A stretch of DNA of 64,000 bases from Nocardia pseudobrasiliensis NBRC 108224 (GCF_001613105.1 NZ_BDBS01000023.1:124001-188000), one strand, 5' to 3'. Counted from the stretch's first letter, positions 34,676 to 43,521 are shown. Translations and numbers: made by a program. Notes: generated by a model not told the origin, from the sequence alone.

Positions 34676-35559
34676 CTCTCGTAACTCCTCGCCGCCCGCC
34701 TCAGGAGGTCGCGCGATTGTTGTTCGTCCAGAGTGGTTTCCCGCATTGCGGAAGCCAATTCATAGTAACGTTTCACCTCATCTCCCTCAACGTAGAGATC
34801 AAACTTGCCACTACCTTCCAGAAAGACCAGGGACGGCTGCACCCGATTACCTCGCGAATCGACACCGAAGTCGAGAATCGAGAACATTCCAGGCACCACT
34901 CCCCAAGTACAGCCAGCAGAGAACGGCACGATGCGAATCTCAATGTTCGACCGCTTGCTCATCTCGGCGAGATGATGCAACTGAGCGCGCATGATGTGCT
35001 TGTTGCCGATCAAGCGATGCAGGGCCGACTCATGAAGCAGGACTTGAAATTTCAGCGGCATTGCTCGACGCGTCACCAGGACCTGCCGTTTCGTCCGCAG
35101 TGCAACACGCCGCTCGATGTTCTCTGCATCATCGTTCCGAAACCAGCCACTGATCAACACTCGTGCGTAGTCCGGCGTCTGCAGTAAGCCAGGAACAATC
35201 TCTTCATAGGAAATCAATTCACGCGCTGTTGATTCTAGTCCGACGTACGTAATCAATTTGGCGTCGACGTACAAACCGCTAACGGCCATGGCCATTCGAG
35301 CCTGCTTGACCAATTCCATTGCATGAGTGGTCTCCTCATCGCTCACCTCGTACAGCTCACACAGCGCCTCGACATCCTGAGGCCGATACTTCCTCTTCAA
35401 TCTCGCTGTCTCCAAACGCTGGAGCGCAGTCTTACTCAACCCCACCAACCGCGCCGCCTGCAGCATCGTGAACCCCATACCCTCACGCTTCTCACGAAGG
35501 AAGCGTCCGAGTTCGCGCTGCGCCAGAGTCGACGGTTGGTCGTCATCGTCGTTGGACAT
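34672..35559 (-). CDS. XRE regulator with DUF5753 (Scr1-type) domain
   Basis: 295 residues: an N-terminal HTH (MLQAARLVGLSKTALQRLETAR, about 30-52) and a DUF5753 ligand/partner domain (ELISYEEIVPGLLQTPDYARVLI and MRAQLHHLAEMSKRSNIEIRIVPF). With the overlapping DUF397 gene it forms the module known from Streptomyces developmental regulators (WhiJ/AbaA-like sets). The ATG at 35559 is preferred over the longer open frame to 35700, which adds an Arg-rich stretch. Targets unknown. Confidence 0.86.
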   Translation of the reverse strand: MSNDDDDQPSTLAQRELGRFLREKREGMGFTMLQAARLVGLSKTALQRLETARLKRKYRPQDVEALCELYEVSDEETTHAMELVKQARMAMAVSGLYVDAKLITYVGLESTARELISYEEIVPGLLQTPDYARVLISGWFRNDDAENIERRVALRTKRQVLVTRRAMPLKFQVLLHESALHRLIGNKHIMRAQLHHLAEMSKRSNIEIRIVPFSAGCTWGVVPGMFSILDFGVDSRGNRVQPSLVFLEGSGKFDLYVEGDEVKRYYELASAMRETTLDEQQSRDLLRRAARSYER

Positions 35560-35738
35560 GGATCGACTACCCCCTACAGAAGTGGATCTATCCGGTATCC
35601 AGCGCGGTACCGACTTTACTCCCGTAATGAACCTCTTCCTGCGGTTTCGCGCGAAACCGTCTCGGACGGACTGATTTTCCCGGTTCCGCACCGACGCCAT
35701 GGTCCCCTGATCCCGTCAGCGAACGAAAGGGGGACGGC

Positions 35739-35975
35739 TTGAGTGGAATGCAGCGCACCGAACTCGACGGACTGGAGGCGCTGTGGCGGTGGGACTTACA
35801 ACGCCTCGAAATCGTCGCGGTGCGCAAAGTCTGCGATGGCACGACACTCGCGACGTTCGAGCGAGATCCGCGCCCGGATCTCGCTTCGGTGCGTGAGTTC
35901 CTGCCGGAGTTCACCGCGCTCTGGGATGCGGTGCGCCATCAGTTCTGGACCGAATTCAAAGGAGGTGCTGCCTAG
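35739..35975 (+). CDS. Small hypothetical protein divergent from the XRE/DUF397 genes
   Basis: 78 residues, acidic and Trp-rich (LWRWDLQRLEIVAV, LWDAVRHQFWTEF), no signal peptide, family unknown. TTG at 35739 lies 4-5 bp after AGGGGGA; the ATG at 35748 is an alternative. Its divergence from the XRE regulator suggests it could be a third member of that module. A long hairpin at 35991-36047 follows it. Confidence 0.5.
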   Translation: MSGMQRTELDGLEALWRWDLQRLEIVAVRKVCDGTTLATFERDPRPDLASVREFLPEFTALWDAVRHQFWTEFKGGAA

Positions 35976-35990
35976 ACGAAAACCCGCAAT

Positions 35991-36047
35991 GGCATCCCCG
36001 CGGTGGAATATCCAGCGCACAGCACAACGACGGCCGCGGGGATGGCC
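35991..36047. terminator. Possible terminator with long loop
   Basis: GGCATCCCCGCGG (35991-36003) can pair with CCGCGGGGATGGCC (36034-36047), leaving one bulge and a 30-nt loop. It lies between the 78-residue gene and the oppositely oriented TetR remnant and could act on both strands. Confidence 0.4.
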
Positions 36048-36250
36048 TCAGTTGCGCAAGGCGTATTCGAGTCCGGCCGCGACGCGGCCCAGCGCTCATT
36101 ACTTCCCTCGGTGCGGCACAGCACCAGACCACCCTCCAGGACCGCGATGAACAGGGCCGCGAGGCCCGCCGCGTCCGCCTCGGCGAATCTCGCGGCTTCC
36201 AGCAATCCCGCGTCCTCGGGGCCCGCGCCGAGCGCGATGGCCGCGATCGG
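36048..36250 (-). pseudogene. C-terminal fragment of a TetR-family regulator, frameshifted
   Basis: On the minus strand the sequence reads like a TetR C-terminus: GCPIAAIALGAGPEDAGLLE, ADAAGLAALFIAVLEGGLVL and CRTEGSNE. One base is then missing and the natural end LGRVAAGLEYALRN plus stop (TGA at 36050-36048) follows in another frame. The DNA-binding half is absent: beyond about 36250 the sequence changes to a DUF4383-like fragment on the other strand. Confidence 0.65.
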
Positions 36251-36271
36251 GCAGCCGGGCGGACGCGGTCC

Positions 36272-36595
36272 TGCGCGATCCAATTCCTGGCCTTCATACC
36301 CGTCACCGTCAACGGGTGGCACGCGCTGTTCCATCTCCTCACGGGCCTGGCCGGGCTGGTCGCCGCGCCTCGGGGCAATCGGGCCTTCGTCTACACCTGG
36401 ACCTGCGGTCCCTTCTATCTCCTGATCGCCGCGCTCGGCTTCCTCGGCGGCGGAAATGTCCTGCACCTCATGGCCGTCGACACCTTCGGCAATATCGTGC
36501 ACGTCGTCGAGGGCAGTCTCGTTCTCAGCGCGTTCGCGCTCAGTGCGTCGCTGCCGGGACTTCGGGAACCTCGATCCGACGCAGTGCCGTCGTGA
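36272..36595 (+). pseudogene. 5'-truncated DUF4383-like membrane protein fragment
   Basis: A frame without a start codon near its beginning reads CAIQFLAFIPVTVNGWHALF, HLLTGLAGLVAA, a hydrophobic helix (GPFYLLIAALGFLG) and DTFGNIVHVVEGSLVLSAFAL, ending at a TGA at 36593-36595. This matches the helical, His-containing pattern of DUF4383 proteins but lacks the first helix and start. It abuts the head-less TetR fragment, so one deletion probably removed both 5' ends of a divergent pair. Confidence 0.6.
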
Positions 36596-37844
36596 GCGCC
36601 TCGCGAACCCGGGTCAACTGGGCGCGACTGTGGTCGACGGTGTCGTATTCCACCTGAATCGTGAGGCGGTCGCCGAGGGTGAAGATGGTGAGTTTCGGCG
36701 GCATACCGGGGCCCATGGCGTAGACGTCGTCACGCACGATGCGCACCCCGGCCGGAGTCGCGTGCGCGGGAACGCGGCCGATATTCGACAGGGCGATCGT
36801 CGGCGGGGCGCTGAACATCGTGGCGGTGGCCTCGTCGCGAATATGCCGGAACGCCACCGCGAGTCGCGCCGGATCGCGGCGCTCGCGGGCGGTGCGGATA
36901 TCGACGTCGACGAGCCGGGCCAACTCGATCGGATCGGCGTCCGGACCGATCGACAGCGGGGTGCCCGCACCCGAGGCGCAGTTGAGCACGAGGCTCTCCG
37001 GCAGCGCGGGGTCCAGCGCGCCGCGAATATCGGCCGCGTAGCCGCAGATCATCGAGAGCGCGGCCGGGGTTTCGAACTGCGCCCGTACGGCGGCCATCGC
37101 GTACCCGCTCAGCAGGCTGTGGACCGACACCCCGGCGGCCCGGGACGCCGCGACCACACGCCCGGTTTCCCTGTCGTCCAATTCGATTCGATCCACGGCG
37201 TAGCGACCGAGCGGATCACCGGCCGCGCCGTCGCGGGGCAGGGTGTGCGGCGGCTCGATCAGCATGCCCCGCATCATGTCGAGCAGATCGAGCGCCTCCG
37301 CCTCGGGCATCGTCGCCGCCAGCAGATCGTCCACGGCTTGCGGAAGTTCTTGCGTCGCAGAGGTAATCGGCATCGGCGCGCCGACCACGCGCGCGGTGTA
37401 GCGCCGCCACAGCTCCCCCAACAGCGCGAAAGCCGAACGCCCGTCCGAGATCCCGTGATGAATCACCAGCACGATTCGACTCACCCGGCCTTCGCGCAGC
37501 ACCACCGCGCGGAACAGTCCCGCGGTCCAATCCTGCGGCTGATTCACCAAGCGCAGATATTCCTCCTCGCCACCCGCGGCCACGGCCAGCGGCGTCCGAT
37601 ACCCCTCGATCAGGCGAAGCATCGGCACGCCGTCGTCCAGGACGTGGCCGCAGCGCAGCAGCGGATGCCCGGCGACCAGTTCGCCCAGCACCTCCCGCAG
37701 CGCGTCGAGGTCGAGTTCGCCCTCGATCGTCGACCCGATGAACAGCGGCATGCCGCCCACGGGCACGGAACCCAGCTGGGCGCCCGCGCTGAAGAAGCCT
37801 TGTTCCAGCGGCGAAATCGGTCGTTGCGTCATGGCCGGAAGCAT
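36540..37844 (-). CDS. PapA5-like acyltransferase / condensation-domain protein
   Basis: About 434 residues of the CoA-dependent acyltransferase (condensation) fold. The active motif HHGISDGRSAF (HHxxxDG) lies near residue 145, and the C-terminal half resembles the PapA5 (phthiocerol/phthiodiolone dimycocerosyl transferase) family (SNIGRVP, YDTVDHSRAQLTRV). It probably esterifies a lipid alcohol with a thioester-bound acyl chain; substrates are unknown. ATG at 37832 is an alternative start. It is divergent from a TetR gene, which likely regulates it, and overlaps the DUF4383 fragment at its 3' end. Confidence 0.82.
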   Translation of the reverse strand: MLPAMTQRPISPLEQGFFSAGAQLGSVPVGGMPLFIGSTIEGELDLDALREVLGELVAGHPLLRCGHVLDDGVPMLRLIEGYRTPLAVAAGGEEEYLRLVNQPQDWTAGLFRAVVLREGRVSRIVLVIHHGISDGRSAFALLGELWRRYTARVVGAPMPITSATQELPQAVDDLLAATMPEAEALDLLDMMRGMLIEPPHTLPRDGAAGDPLGRYAVDRIELDDRETGRVVAASRAAGVSVHSLLSGYAMAAVRAQFETPAALSMICGYAADIRGALDPALPESLVLNCASGAGTPLSIGPDADPIELARLVDVDIRTARERRDPARLAVAFRHIRDEATATMFSAPPTIALSNIGRVPAHATPAGVRIVRDDVYAMGPGMPPKLTIFTLGDRLTIQVEYDTVDHSRAQLTRVREALTTALRRIEVPEVPAATH

Positions 37845-37917
37845 ACGAGCGTTTTATACATCTGTGCAATACGTTTGTTTGAAACGGTTGTCAGTCGTCG
37901 CTTGCTACCCTGCTGAC

Positions 37918-38475
37918 GTGGGAACTCGGGACGATCTACTGGCCGCGGCCAAGCAGTGCCTGGCCGAACGGGGCTATGCGCGAACGACCGTGCGCGATAT
38001 CGTCTCCCGCTCCGGCAGTAACCTCGCGGCGATCAACTACCACTTCGGCACTCGGGACGCCCTGCTGAATCAGGCGATGATCGAATCGACGACCGAGGCC
38101 GTGCAGCGCATTCTCGACAATCTCGAATCGAGCGCCGAGCGCAAACCCGCCGCGCGGCTGCGGACCTTCCTGGCCAAGCTGACCACGAGTTTCACCGAGG
38201 ATCACGGCGTCTGGGCGGCCAATATCGAAAGTCTCGCCCAGGCACTGCATTCCGGCGAGGTGCGCGCCGAGATCTCCGCCAAGCAGCGGGAGGCGCGCAC
38301 CGCGTTCGCGCGGATGCTCGCGCCGGAAGGCGATCCCGACGACGCCCTCGGCGCGATCCTGCTCACGCTGCTGGACGGCCTACTGGTCCAGTGGCTGCTG
38401 GATCCGGCCGCCGCACCCGGTCCGGAAACCATTGCGGCGGGACTCGATTCGCTCACCGCCGCGCTGGATCGGTGA
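37918..38475 (+). CDS. TetR-family regulator
   Basis: 185 residues with the HTH TTVRDIVSRSGSNLAAINYHFGTRDALL and a C-terminal dimerisation domain. The GTG at 37918 has no ribosome binding site but lies 6 nt after a -10-like TACCCT (37906-37911), indicating leaderless translation. It is divergent from the PapA-like gene; the 73-bp intergenic region is AT-richer and contains repeated GTTTTATAC/ATACGTTT elements that could be its operator. The next gene, another TetR, is convergent 3 bp away. Confidence 0.84.
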   Translation: MGTRDDLLAAAKQCLAERGYARTTVRDIVSRSGSNLAAINYHFGTRDALLNQAMIESTTEAVQRILDNLESSAERKPAARLRTFLAKLTTSFTEDHGVWAANIESLAQALHSGEVRAEISAKQREARTAFARMLAPEGDPDDALGAILLTLLDGLLVQWLLDPAAAPGPETIAAGLDSLTAALDR

Positions 38476-38478
38476 GCT

Positions 38479-39105
38479 TCAGTTCGAGGCGGCCGTATCC
38501 CACTGCGGCGACAGTGCTTTCAGCATCTTCGTGAGCAGATGAATGCGGCGATCGTAGATCTCCGGATACGGGGCCCGCAGCGGATGCTGGATGGCCTCGC
38601 TGTCGGAGATATCCGCGATCAGGAAGACCAGCGTCACGAAATCCTTGGCGTCGAGGTCGGATTCGTGGCCGACCATCCGGGTGGCCGCCTCGATCATGAC
38701 CTGTCCGGCCTCGAACATGGTCTGGCGCATGGCCGCGGCCAATTGCTCGTCGGTGCGCGCGGCCACGGTCAGCTCGAGTACGGCGTGGTGGGTCGGTTCG
38801 CGCACGAGTTCGCGCATGGCGACCAGGACGGCCTCGAGGTCGGTTCGACCGTCCCGGCCCGCCAGTTCCCGGACGCGTTCGGACACCAATTCCGTATGCC
38901 GCCGGACGGTTTCGCGCGCCGTGGCCGCCATGAATTCGCTCATCGTCGGGAAGTGTCGAAACAGCGCGCCGTAGGACAGGCCCGCGCGCGCGGTGATCGT
39001 ATTCGCCGAGGCCCGGCTGTAGCCGAGCTCGTCGAGCGTCACGATGGCCGCGTCGATCAGCCTCGTGATGGTGGCCTCGCGGCGCTCCTGTTGGGTTCTC
39101 CGCAC
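38479..39105 (-). CDS. TetR-family regulator
   Basis: 208 residues with HTH ASANTITARAGLSYGALFRHFPTMSEFM. GTG at 39105 is preceded 7 nt upstream by a -10-like TAAGCT and no ribosome binding site, so it may be leaderless. It is divergent from the secreted CocE-like hydrolase gene across 120 bp and is a plausible regulator of it. Ligand unknown. Confidence 0.84.
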   Translation of the reverse strand: MRRTQQERREATITRLIDAAIVTLDELGYSRASANTITARAGLSYGALFRHFPTMSEFMAATARETVRRHTELVSERVRELAGRDGRTDLEAVLVAMRELVREPTHHAVLELTVAARTDEQLAAAMRQTMFEAGQVMIEAATRMVGHESDLDAKDFVTLVFLIADISDSEAIQHPLRAPYPEIYDRRIHLLTKMLKALSPQWDTAASN

Positions 39106-39225
39106 CGAATCCAGCTTAGAGTATCCCGACTTCGATGGTGACCGATCGCTATCTTGCCAAGTTCGTGTGACTGCCGTTACAGTCCTACTCGCCGGTAGGG
39201 GTTAGCTGGCAGAAAGCGAAGTTCA

Positions 39226-41301
39226 ATGAAGACAGCGACTTTCACCCATCTGACAGTCCGCACACTCACAGTTACCGTTGCCGCGGCAATCTGCACAACT
39301 TTCGCGGCACCCTCCTCCCTCGCCACCTCCGGCGAATTCACGGGTATCGATGGCGGCGACTTGGCCGCGGCCTGGACCGCGGCGGTCGATGGGCCGCAAC
39401 CGTATTCGGATATCTCCGTCGACATGGCCGTGCCGATCACAATGAGCGACGGCACCGTACTCAAGGCCGACGTCGTGCGCCCGGCACACGGCTCGGCGGT
39501 AGCCCAGCAGCCCGGCCCCGTCATTTTGCAAATGCAGGGTTACGGCAAGGTCGTGATGAATCTAGGCCAGGTGCTACTGCATATCCCGGGCGTCGAGAAC
39601 GTGCTCTTGCCCTGGATCGCCTCGCTGAATCTCGGCGGTACACCGCTGTCCGGAATCACCGATCTGACAAGGCAATTGGACTCCGGTGCCGTACAGGCCG
39701 CGATTCAGGACTGGGATCTGGCCAAGGCCGGATACACGCTGGTCCAGGTCGATCTGCGCGGAACCGGGACCTCGGAGGGGCAGTGGCAGATCTTCGGTGA
39801 GCGCGAGCGGCGCGACACCTCGGAGGTCATGGACTGGATCACCCGTCAACCGTGGAGCGACGGCACTATCGGCACCATGGGCACCTCGTTCACCGCGATC
39901 ACCGCCCTGCAGGCGACCACGCAGAAGAATCCGGCGCTGAAGGCCGTGTTCTCCTACGAGGGCAGCGCCGATATCTTCCGCGATATCGCGGGACCCGGCG
40001 GTGCGGTCGGGCTGGGATTTCTCGGATTCTGGCTGCTGGCAGTCAATTTGGCGAAGATGGCCCCGGATGTCGAGTCGATGCTCGCGGGCAGGTTCGATCC
40101 GGCGCAGCAGTTGCGCTGGCTACAGGACCGCCTCGCCGATCCGCTCACCTTCCTCGATGTGGTCGCCAATGCCTGGGGTTCGACCAGGGTCGATCAGCTG
40201 ATGCCCAAGACGCTGGACGTGTTCCGGCAGGGTTCGCGGTGGCGGCAGGGGTTGAGCGCCGATCCGGCCGGGATCACCGTACCCACGTTCATGGCCGATG
40301 CCTGGTTCGATGTGTTCGGGACCACCGCGACCGATGCCTTCAACGCGATTCCGCTTCCGCTGGAACAGAAGAAGCTGATCATGGGCGACGGTTATCACTC
40401 CGGACTGGGGTTGGGCGGCTTCGGACATCCGGGGATGCCGCCGCGCCTGGATGTATTGCAGCGGGCCTGGTTCGACAAGTGGCTCAAGGGGATCGATAAC
40501 GGGATCGATCGCTACAGTCCGATCACCGTCAAGCAGCAGGGTGGCGGGTGGACCGGGCTGGCATCCTTCCCGCGTGCGGAAATCACCTATCGCCGTATGT
40601 ATCTCGACGATCGACCGTCCGGGACCACCGGGACGTCGCTGTACGACGGCAGTCTGTCGGCGCAGCCGCTACAGGCCGGTGTGCGCGATCTGACCGTCGC
40701 GCCGGGCGTGCTGGGCCTGTGCTCGCGCGACACCACGCGTATCGCCGCGGGGATTCCCGCGCTGGTGCTGGCGTGTTCGGATGATTCGCGGATCTGGGAG
40801 GCCAACGGTCTCACGTTCACCAGCGCCGCGGTCACCCGGCCGACCACCCTGTCGGGCCCGATCGCGGTACACCTCAATGTGGTTCACGATGCCGCCGACG
40901 GGTACTGGGTCGCCACGGTGAACGACGTCTCGCCCGACGGCAATTCGCGCGAGCTCACCACCGGTCAGCTGGTGGCGTCGCTGCGGCAGATCGACGATGC
41001 GCAGAGCAAGCGGTCGGCCGATGGCGACTACACGGTGCCCGTGCCGTATGTCGACATCGATCGGCGGCAGACCACCGTGCCCGGGGAGCCGGTCACGCTG
41101 GATATCGCGCTGACTCCGACCGATGCGGTGCTGCAACCGGGACATCGGCTGCGAGTCGATGTGTACGCCAGCAACTTTCCCAAGGGTGTGCCGCCGCTGC
41201 CGGCGCTGGTCGACAGCGGGCTGCGGCCGGAGCATCTGCGGCTGGATCCGGACGCGCCCAGTTGGGTCAATGTGCCGCTCGACGCCGACGTGCCCGAGTA
41301 G
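39226..41301 (+). CDS. Secreted CocE/NonD-family hydrolase (X-Pro dipeptidyl-peptidase-like)
   Basis: 691 residues: signal peptide (to about residue 34), an alpha/beta hydrolase domain with nucleophile S221 in GTMGTSFTAIT, and the C-terminal jelly-roll domain of this family (about 475-680, with TTLSGPIAVHLNVVHD and GHRLRVDVYASNFPK). Relatives hydrolyse esters or amides such as cocaine or X-Pro peptides; the natural substrate is unknown. The ATG is used because the signal peptide starts there; no strong ribosome binding site. Confidence 0.87.
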   Translation: MKTATFTHLTVRTLTVTVAAAICTTFAAPSSLATSGEFTGIDGGDLAAAWTAAVDGPQPYSDISVDMAVPITMSDGTVLKADVVRPAHGSAVAQQPGPVILQMQGYGKVVMNLGQVLLHIPGVENVLLPWIASLNLGGTPLSGITDLTRQLDSGAVQAAIQDWDLAKAGYTLVQVDLRGTGTSEGQWQIFGERERRDTSEVMDWITRQPWSDGTIGTMGTSFTAITALQATTQKNPALKAVFSYEGSADIFRDIAGPGGAVGLGFLGFWLLAVNLAKMAPDVESMLAGRFDPAQQLRWLQDRLADPLTFLDVVANAWGSTRVDQLMPKTLDVFRQGSRWRQGLSADPAGITVPTFMADAWFDVFGTTATDAFNAIPLPLEQKKLIMGDGYHSGLGLGGFGHPGMPPRLDVLQRAWFDKWLKGIDNGIDRYSPITVKQQGGGWTGLASFPRAEITYRRMYLDDRPSGTTGTSLYDGSLSAQPLQAGVRDLTVAPGVLGLCSRDTTRIAAGIPALVLACSDDSRIWEANGLTFTSAAVTRPTTLSGPIAVHLNVVHDAADGYWVATVNDVSPDGNSRELTTGQLVASLRQIDDAQSKRSADGDYTVPVPYVDIDRRQTTVPGEPVTLDIALTPTDAVLQPGHRLRVDVYASNFPKGVPPLPALVDSGLRPEHLRLDPDAPSWVNVPLDADVPE

Positions 41302-41351
41302 TTCCGATGTCCGGAGCGGACGGATAACACGGGCGGGCTTGGGCCGGAAAG

Positions 41352-42023
41352 CTACAGGCCCAGGCAGAGGGGAATCGCCGGAACCCAGGTCATGAGCAGC
41401 GCGGTGGCCAGGATGGTGAACAGGATGGTCCCGAAGAACGGGATCATGTTGAGCGGGATCAGAACTATCACGAGCAGGGTCGCGAGGACGGCTGTCGTCA
41501 CCGCGGCCCAGCAGCCCGGTCCGAGCAGGATCTCCCGCACCGCGATATCGCGTGTGGTGGCGGCGAGCCGATCGGCGGGTACGACGTGCGTCTCTGCGGG
41601 ACGCACGTCGATCCGGGTCGTGACGGCAGCGTCGCCGTCCGTGCCTGGGACGAGGTCGGTTTCGGCGTGATGGATGATCGTCCCGTCGGCGGCGAACAGC
41701 ACCGCGAGTGCGCCGTTCGTCGCGGTGAGGGGTGTGATCGTCGCCGAACGTCCGGCGGGCAGTCGGAAGGCCGCGGTCTCGTCCCAGGCGGCCCGGGCGG
41801 ACGACAGCGGTAGGTCTCGGATCTCCGCGACCAGCGCGTCTCGATCGGGCCCTCGCAACGGTGTGAGGTCCGCGGCGGTATCACGGATTTCGGACAGCAC
41901 TGCCGCTTCGGCGTCGGGGGCCGGAGTGGCGGAGGCGTCGGGTGGCGGCGCGGCGGCCGCGGTCGCGACCACGGCGGTCAGCACGCCCGGGGCCAGCCAG
42001 CGGCGAATATGTATGTCGCTCAT
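41352..42023 (-). CDS. Exported/membrane protein of unknown function
   Basis: 223 residues: an N-terminal signal or anchor (WLAPGVLTAVVATAAAAPPP), an extracytoplasmic domain with Thr/Asp-rich beta-type sequence, and two C-terminal transmembrane helices (WAAVTTAVLATLLVIVLIPL and FFGTILFTILATALLMTWV). The ATG at 42023 overlaps the stop of the 83-residue gene upstream by 4 bp. Together with the lipase gene they form an operon of three. No known domain. Confidence 0.7.
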   Translation of the reverse strand: MSDIHIRRWLAPGVLTAVVATAAAAPPPDASATPAPDAEAAVLSEIRDTAADLTPLRGPDRDALVAEIRDLPLSSARAAWDETAAFRLPAGRSATITPLTATNGALAVLFAADGTIIHHAETDLVPGTDGDAAVTTRIDVRPAETHVVPADRLAATTRDIAVREILLGPGCWAAVTTAVLATLLVIVLIPLNMIPFFGTILFTILATALLMTWVPAIPLCLGL

Positions 42024-42271
42024 GCCGAATGGACCGGTGTGCGGTGTCGAGGACGGTCGTACAGATCCGGCAACACAGCCGCGACGCTCAGGGTGCGATG
42101 CGTGGCCACGGATTTCGCGGGCCTGCGCCGGAGCCATCGGGTCACGCGGCCGAAGGACCAGCTCGCACTCAACCAGGCCACGGGGATCAGGCACAGCAGG
42201 GGCACGATCGGGAACATGAACGGCCGGGGCGCGGGCGTGGTGACGCGGTGGTCGTACGAATTCGGGGTCAT
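42020..42271 (-). CDS. Small single-span membrane protein in lipase operon
   Basis: 83 residues with one transmembrane helix (FMFPIVPLLCLIPVAWLSASW) followed by an Arg-rich juxtamembrane region and a basic tail. It overlaps the lipase stop and the next start by 4 bp each, which supports it as a real gene although the product is unrecognised. It may anchor or regulate its operon partners. Confidence 0.62.
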   Translation of the reverse strand: MTPNSYDHRVTTPAPRPFMFPIVPLLCLIPVAWLSASWSFGRVTRWLRRRPAKSVATHRTLSVAAVLPDLYDRPRHRTPVHSA

Positions 42272-43182
42272 GCGGCGCAATTCGACTCCTGATAGGAGGG
42301 ATCGAGGGCATGTTTCACAAGTCCGATCACGGTGGGCGACTGGGGTAGTCGACCGTGATCGGTGTCGTCGGTCGGGCAGAACGATTGCACCCAGAGGTTT
42401 TCCACGGTCGCGCCCGGGCCCGGGCGCATGAACGCGGATTCCGGCGGGGTGGAGACCTGATCGACGCGGGTGGCGATCACCGTGTAGTGCACGCCGGGTT
42501 CGGTATCCCCGCCCGCGTTGAGGCGATGCAGAAAATCGCTGCCGATGACCTGCTGGGCCGCGGCGGTGCCGAGCACCGCGCCGACCATTCGATCGGCGGG
42601 TCCGTCGGAGCTGCCCAGATGAACCAGACGGCCCATATCCATGGCCGTGGTGCCGTGATTGGTCGCGGCGATGAACACCGCGTTGCGCACCTTGTTCTGT
42701 TGCGGATCCGCCGGATTCGCACCGCCCTCGAAACGCATGTACTGCCGAGCGAGCACACCGCCCTGTGAATGGGCCACGATGTCGACCTGTGGCGAATTCG
42801 TCGCGAGGCGAACCTTTTCCACGAATGCGGCCAGTTCCCGCGCCGAGGCACGGATATCGCCGGTGCCGTAGACACCGGGGCGCGCGCCCCAGATGCTGGA
42901 GGTGTCGCGGCCGTAGTTGAGCGAATAGACGCAATATCCGGACGAGCGCAGCTCGGGTGCGAGCACATCCCAGGAGTTCTGATTTCCCCAGGTGCCGTGC
43001 ACGAGTACGACCGGATCCGGATGCACCGCGCGCGGTGCGCATTGCCAATCATTAGCCCCCTCGGGAGCAATACTTCCGTCGGCGGGTCGTTCGATCGAAT
43101 CGACCGGATCGGCCGACGCCTCGCCGAACGTCACCACCGTGCAACAACAGAGTGCGACAACGAACACCGCCAGCGACCGCAT
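42268..43182 (-). CDS. Secreted lipase/esterase (lipase class 2 type)
   Basis: 304 residues with a signal peptide (AVFVVALCCCTVVTFGEASADP). VVLVHGTWGNQNSWDVLAPELRS gives the oxyanion region, nucleophile S139 is in AHSQGG, and the C-terminal His is in DTDHGRLPQSP. Layout and motifs are those of secreted actinobacterial lipases of the EstA/LipB kind. It heads a three-gene overlapping operon with two membrane proteins. Confidence 0.85.
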   Translation of the reverse strand: MRSLAVFVVALCCCTVVTFGEASADPVDSIERPADGSIAPEGANDWQCAPRAVHPDPVVLVHGTWGNQNSWDVLAPELRSSGYCVYSLNYGRDTSSIWGARPGVYGTGDIRASARELAAFVEKVRLATNSPQVDIVAHSQGGVLARQYMRFEGGANPADPQQNKVRNAVFIAATNHGTTAMDMGRLVHLGSSDGPADRMVGAVLGTAAAQQVIGSDFLHRLNAGGDTEPGVHYTVIATRVDQVSTPPESAFMRPGPGATVENLWVQSFCPTDDTDHGRLPQSPTVIGLVKHALDPSYQESNCAA

Positions 43183-43285
43183 CGACCGTCCCTTCCACGC
43201 CGAAGAGAAGTAACGATTCGTTAGCCGATGCTAGGCGCAATCCGCCGAAAATCCGCGCAGGCGGCGCTCGAAACGCCTATGCGAT

Positions 43286-43474
43286 TTACTGTTCGCGCAG
43301 CGCCTTCCGCGCCGCGTCCTGAACCGAGTCGACCTGTCCGGCGAACTTGCCGTCGGTCTTTTCGTCCACGATGTCGCCCGCCTTCTCGATCAGCGGATCA
43401 ATCTTGTCGGCATGCTGAGCGGCAAGATCTTTCGCTTTTTCGGCGACTTCCTTGAACTGGTCGAACATTCCCAT
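43286..43474 (-). CDS. MT0933-like antitoxin family protein
   Basis: 62 residues, highly charged and helical (MGMFDQFKEVAEKAKDLAAQHADK...KTDGKFAGQVDSVQDAARKAL), matching the MT0933-like antitoxin family (M. tuberculosis Rv0909). ATG at 43474 has AGGAGG 6 bp upstream. In M. tuberculosis the partner toxin is the adjacent Rv0910 (SRPBCC fold); no such gene is beside this one, so it is an orphan or has another role. Confidence 0.75.
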   Translation of the reverse strand: MGMFDQFKEVAEKAKDLAAQHADKIDPLIEKAGDIVDEKTDGKFAGQVDSVQDAARKALREQ

Positions 43475-43521
43475 GCTGCGCCTCCTGTCGAAAATCGGTC
43501 GGAGACAGGATAATCGGCCGA

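Noticed and set aside
36456..37916. Plus-strand open frame of 486 codons
   Set aside because: Antisense to the PapA-like gene, whose HHxxxDG motif is on the minus strand.
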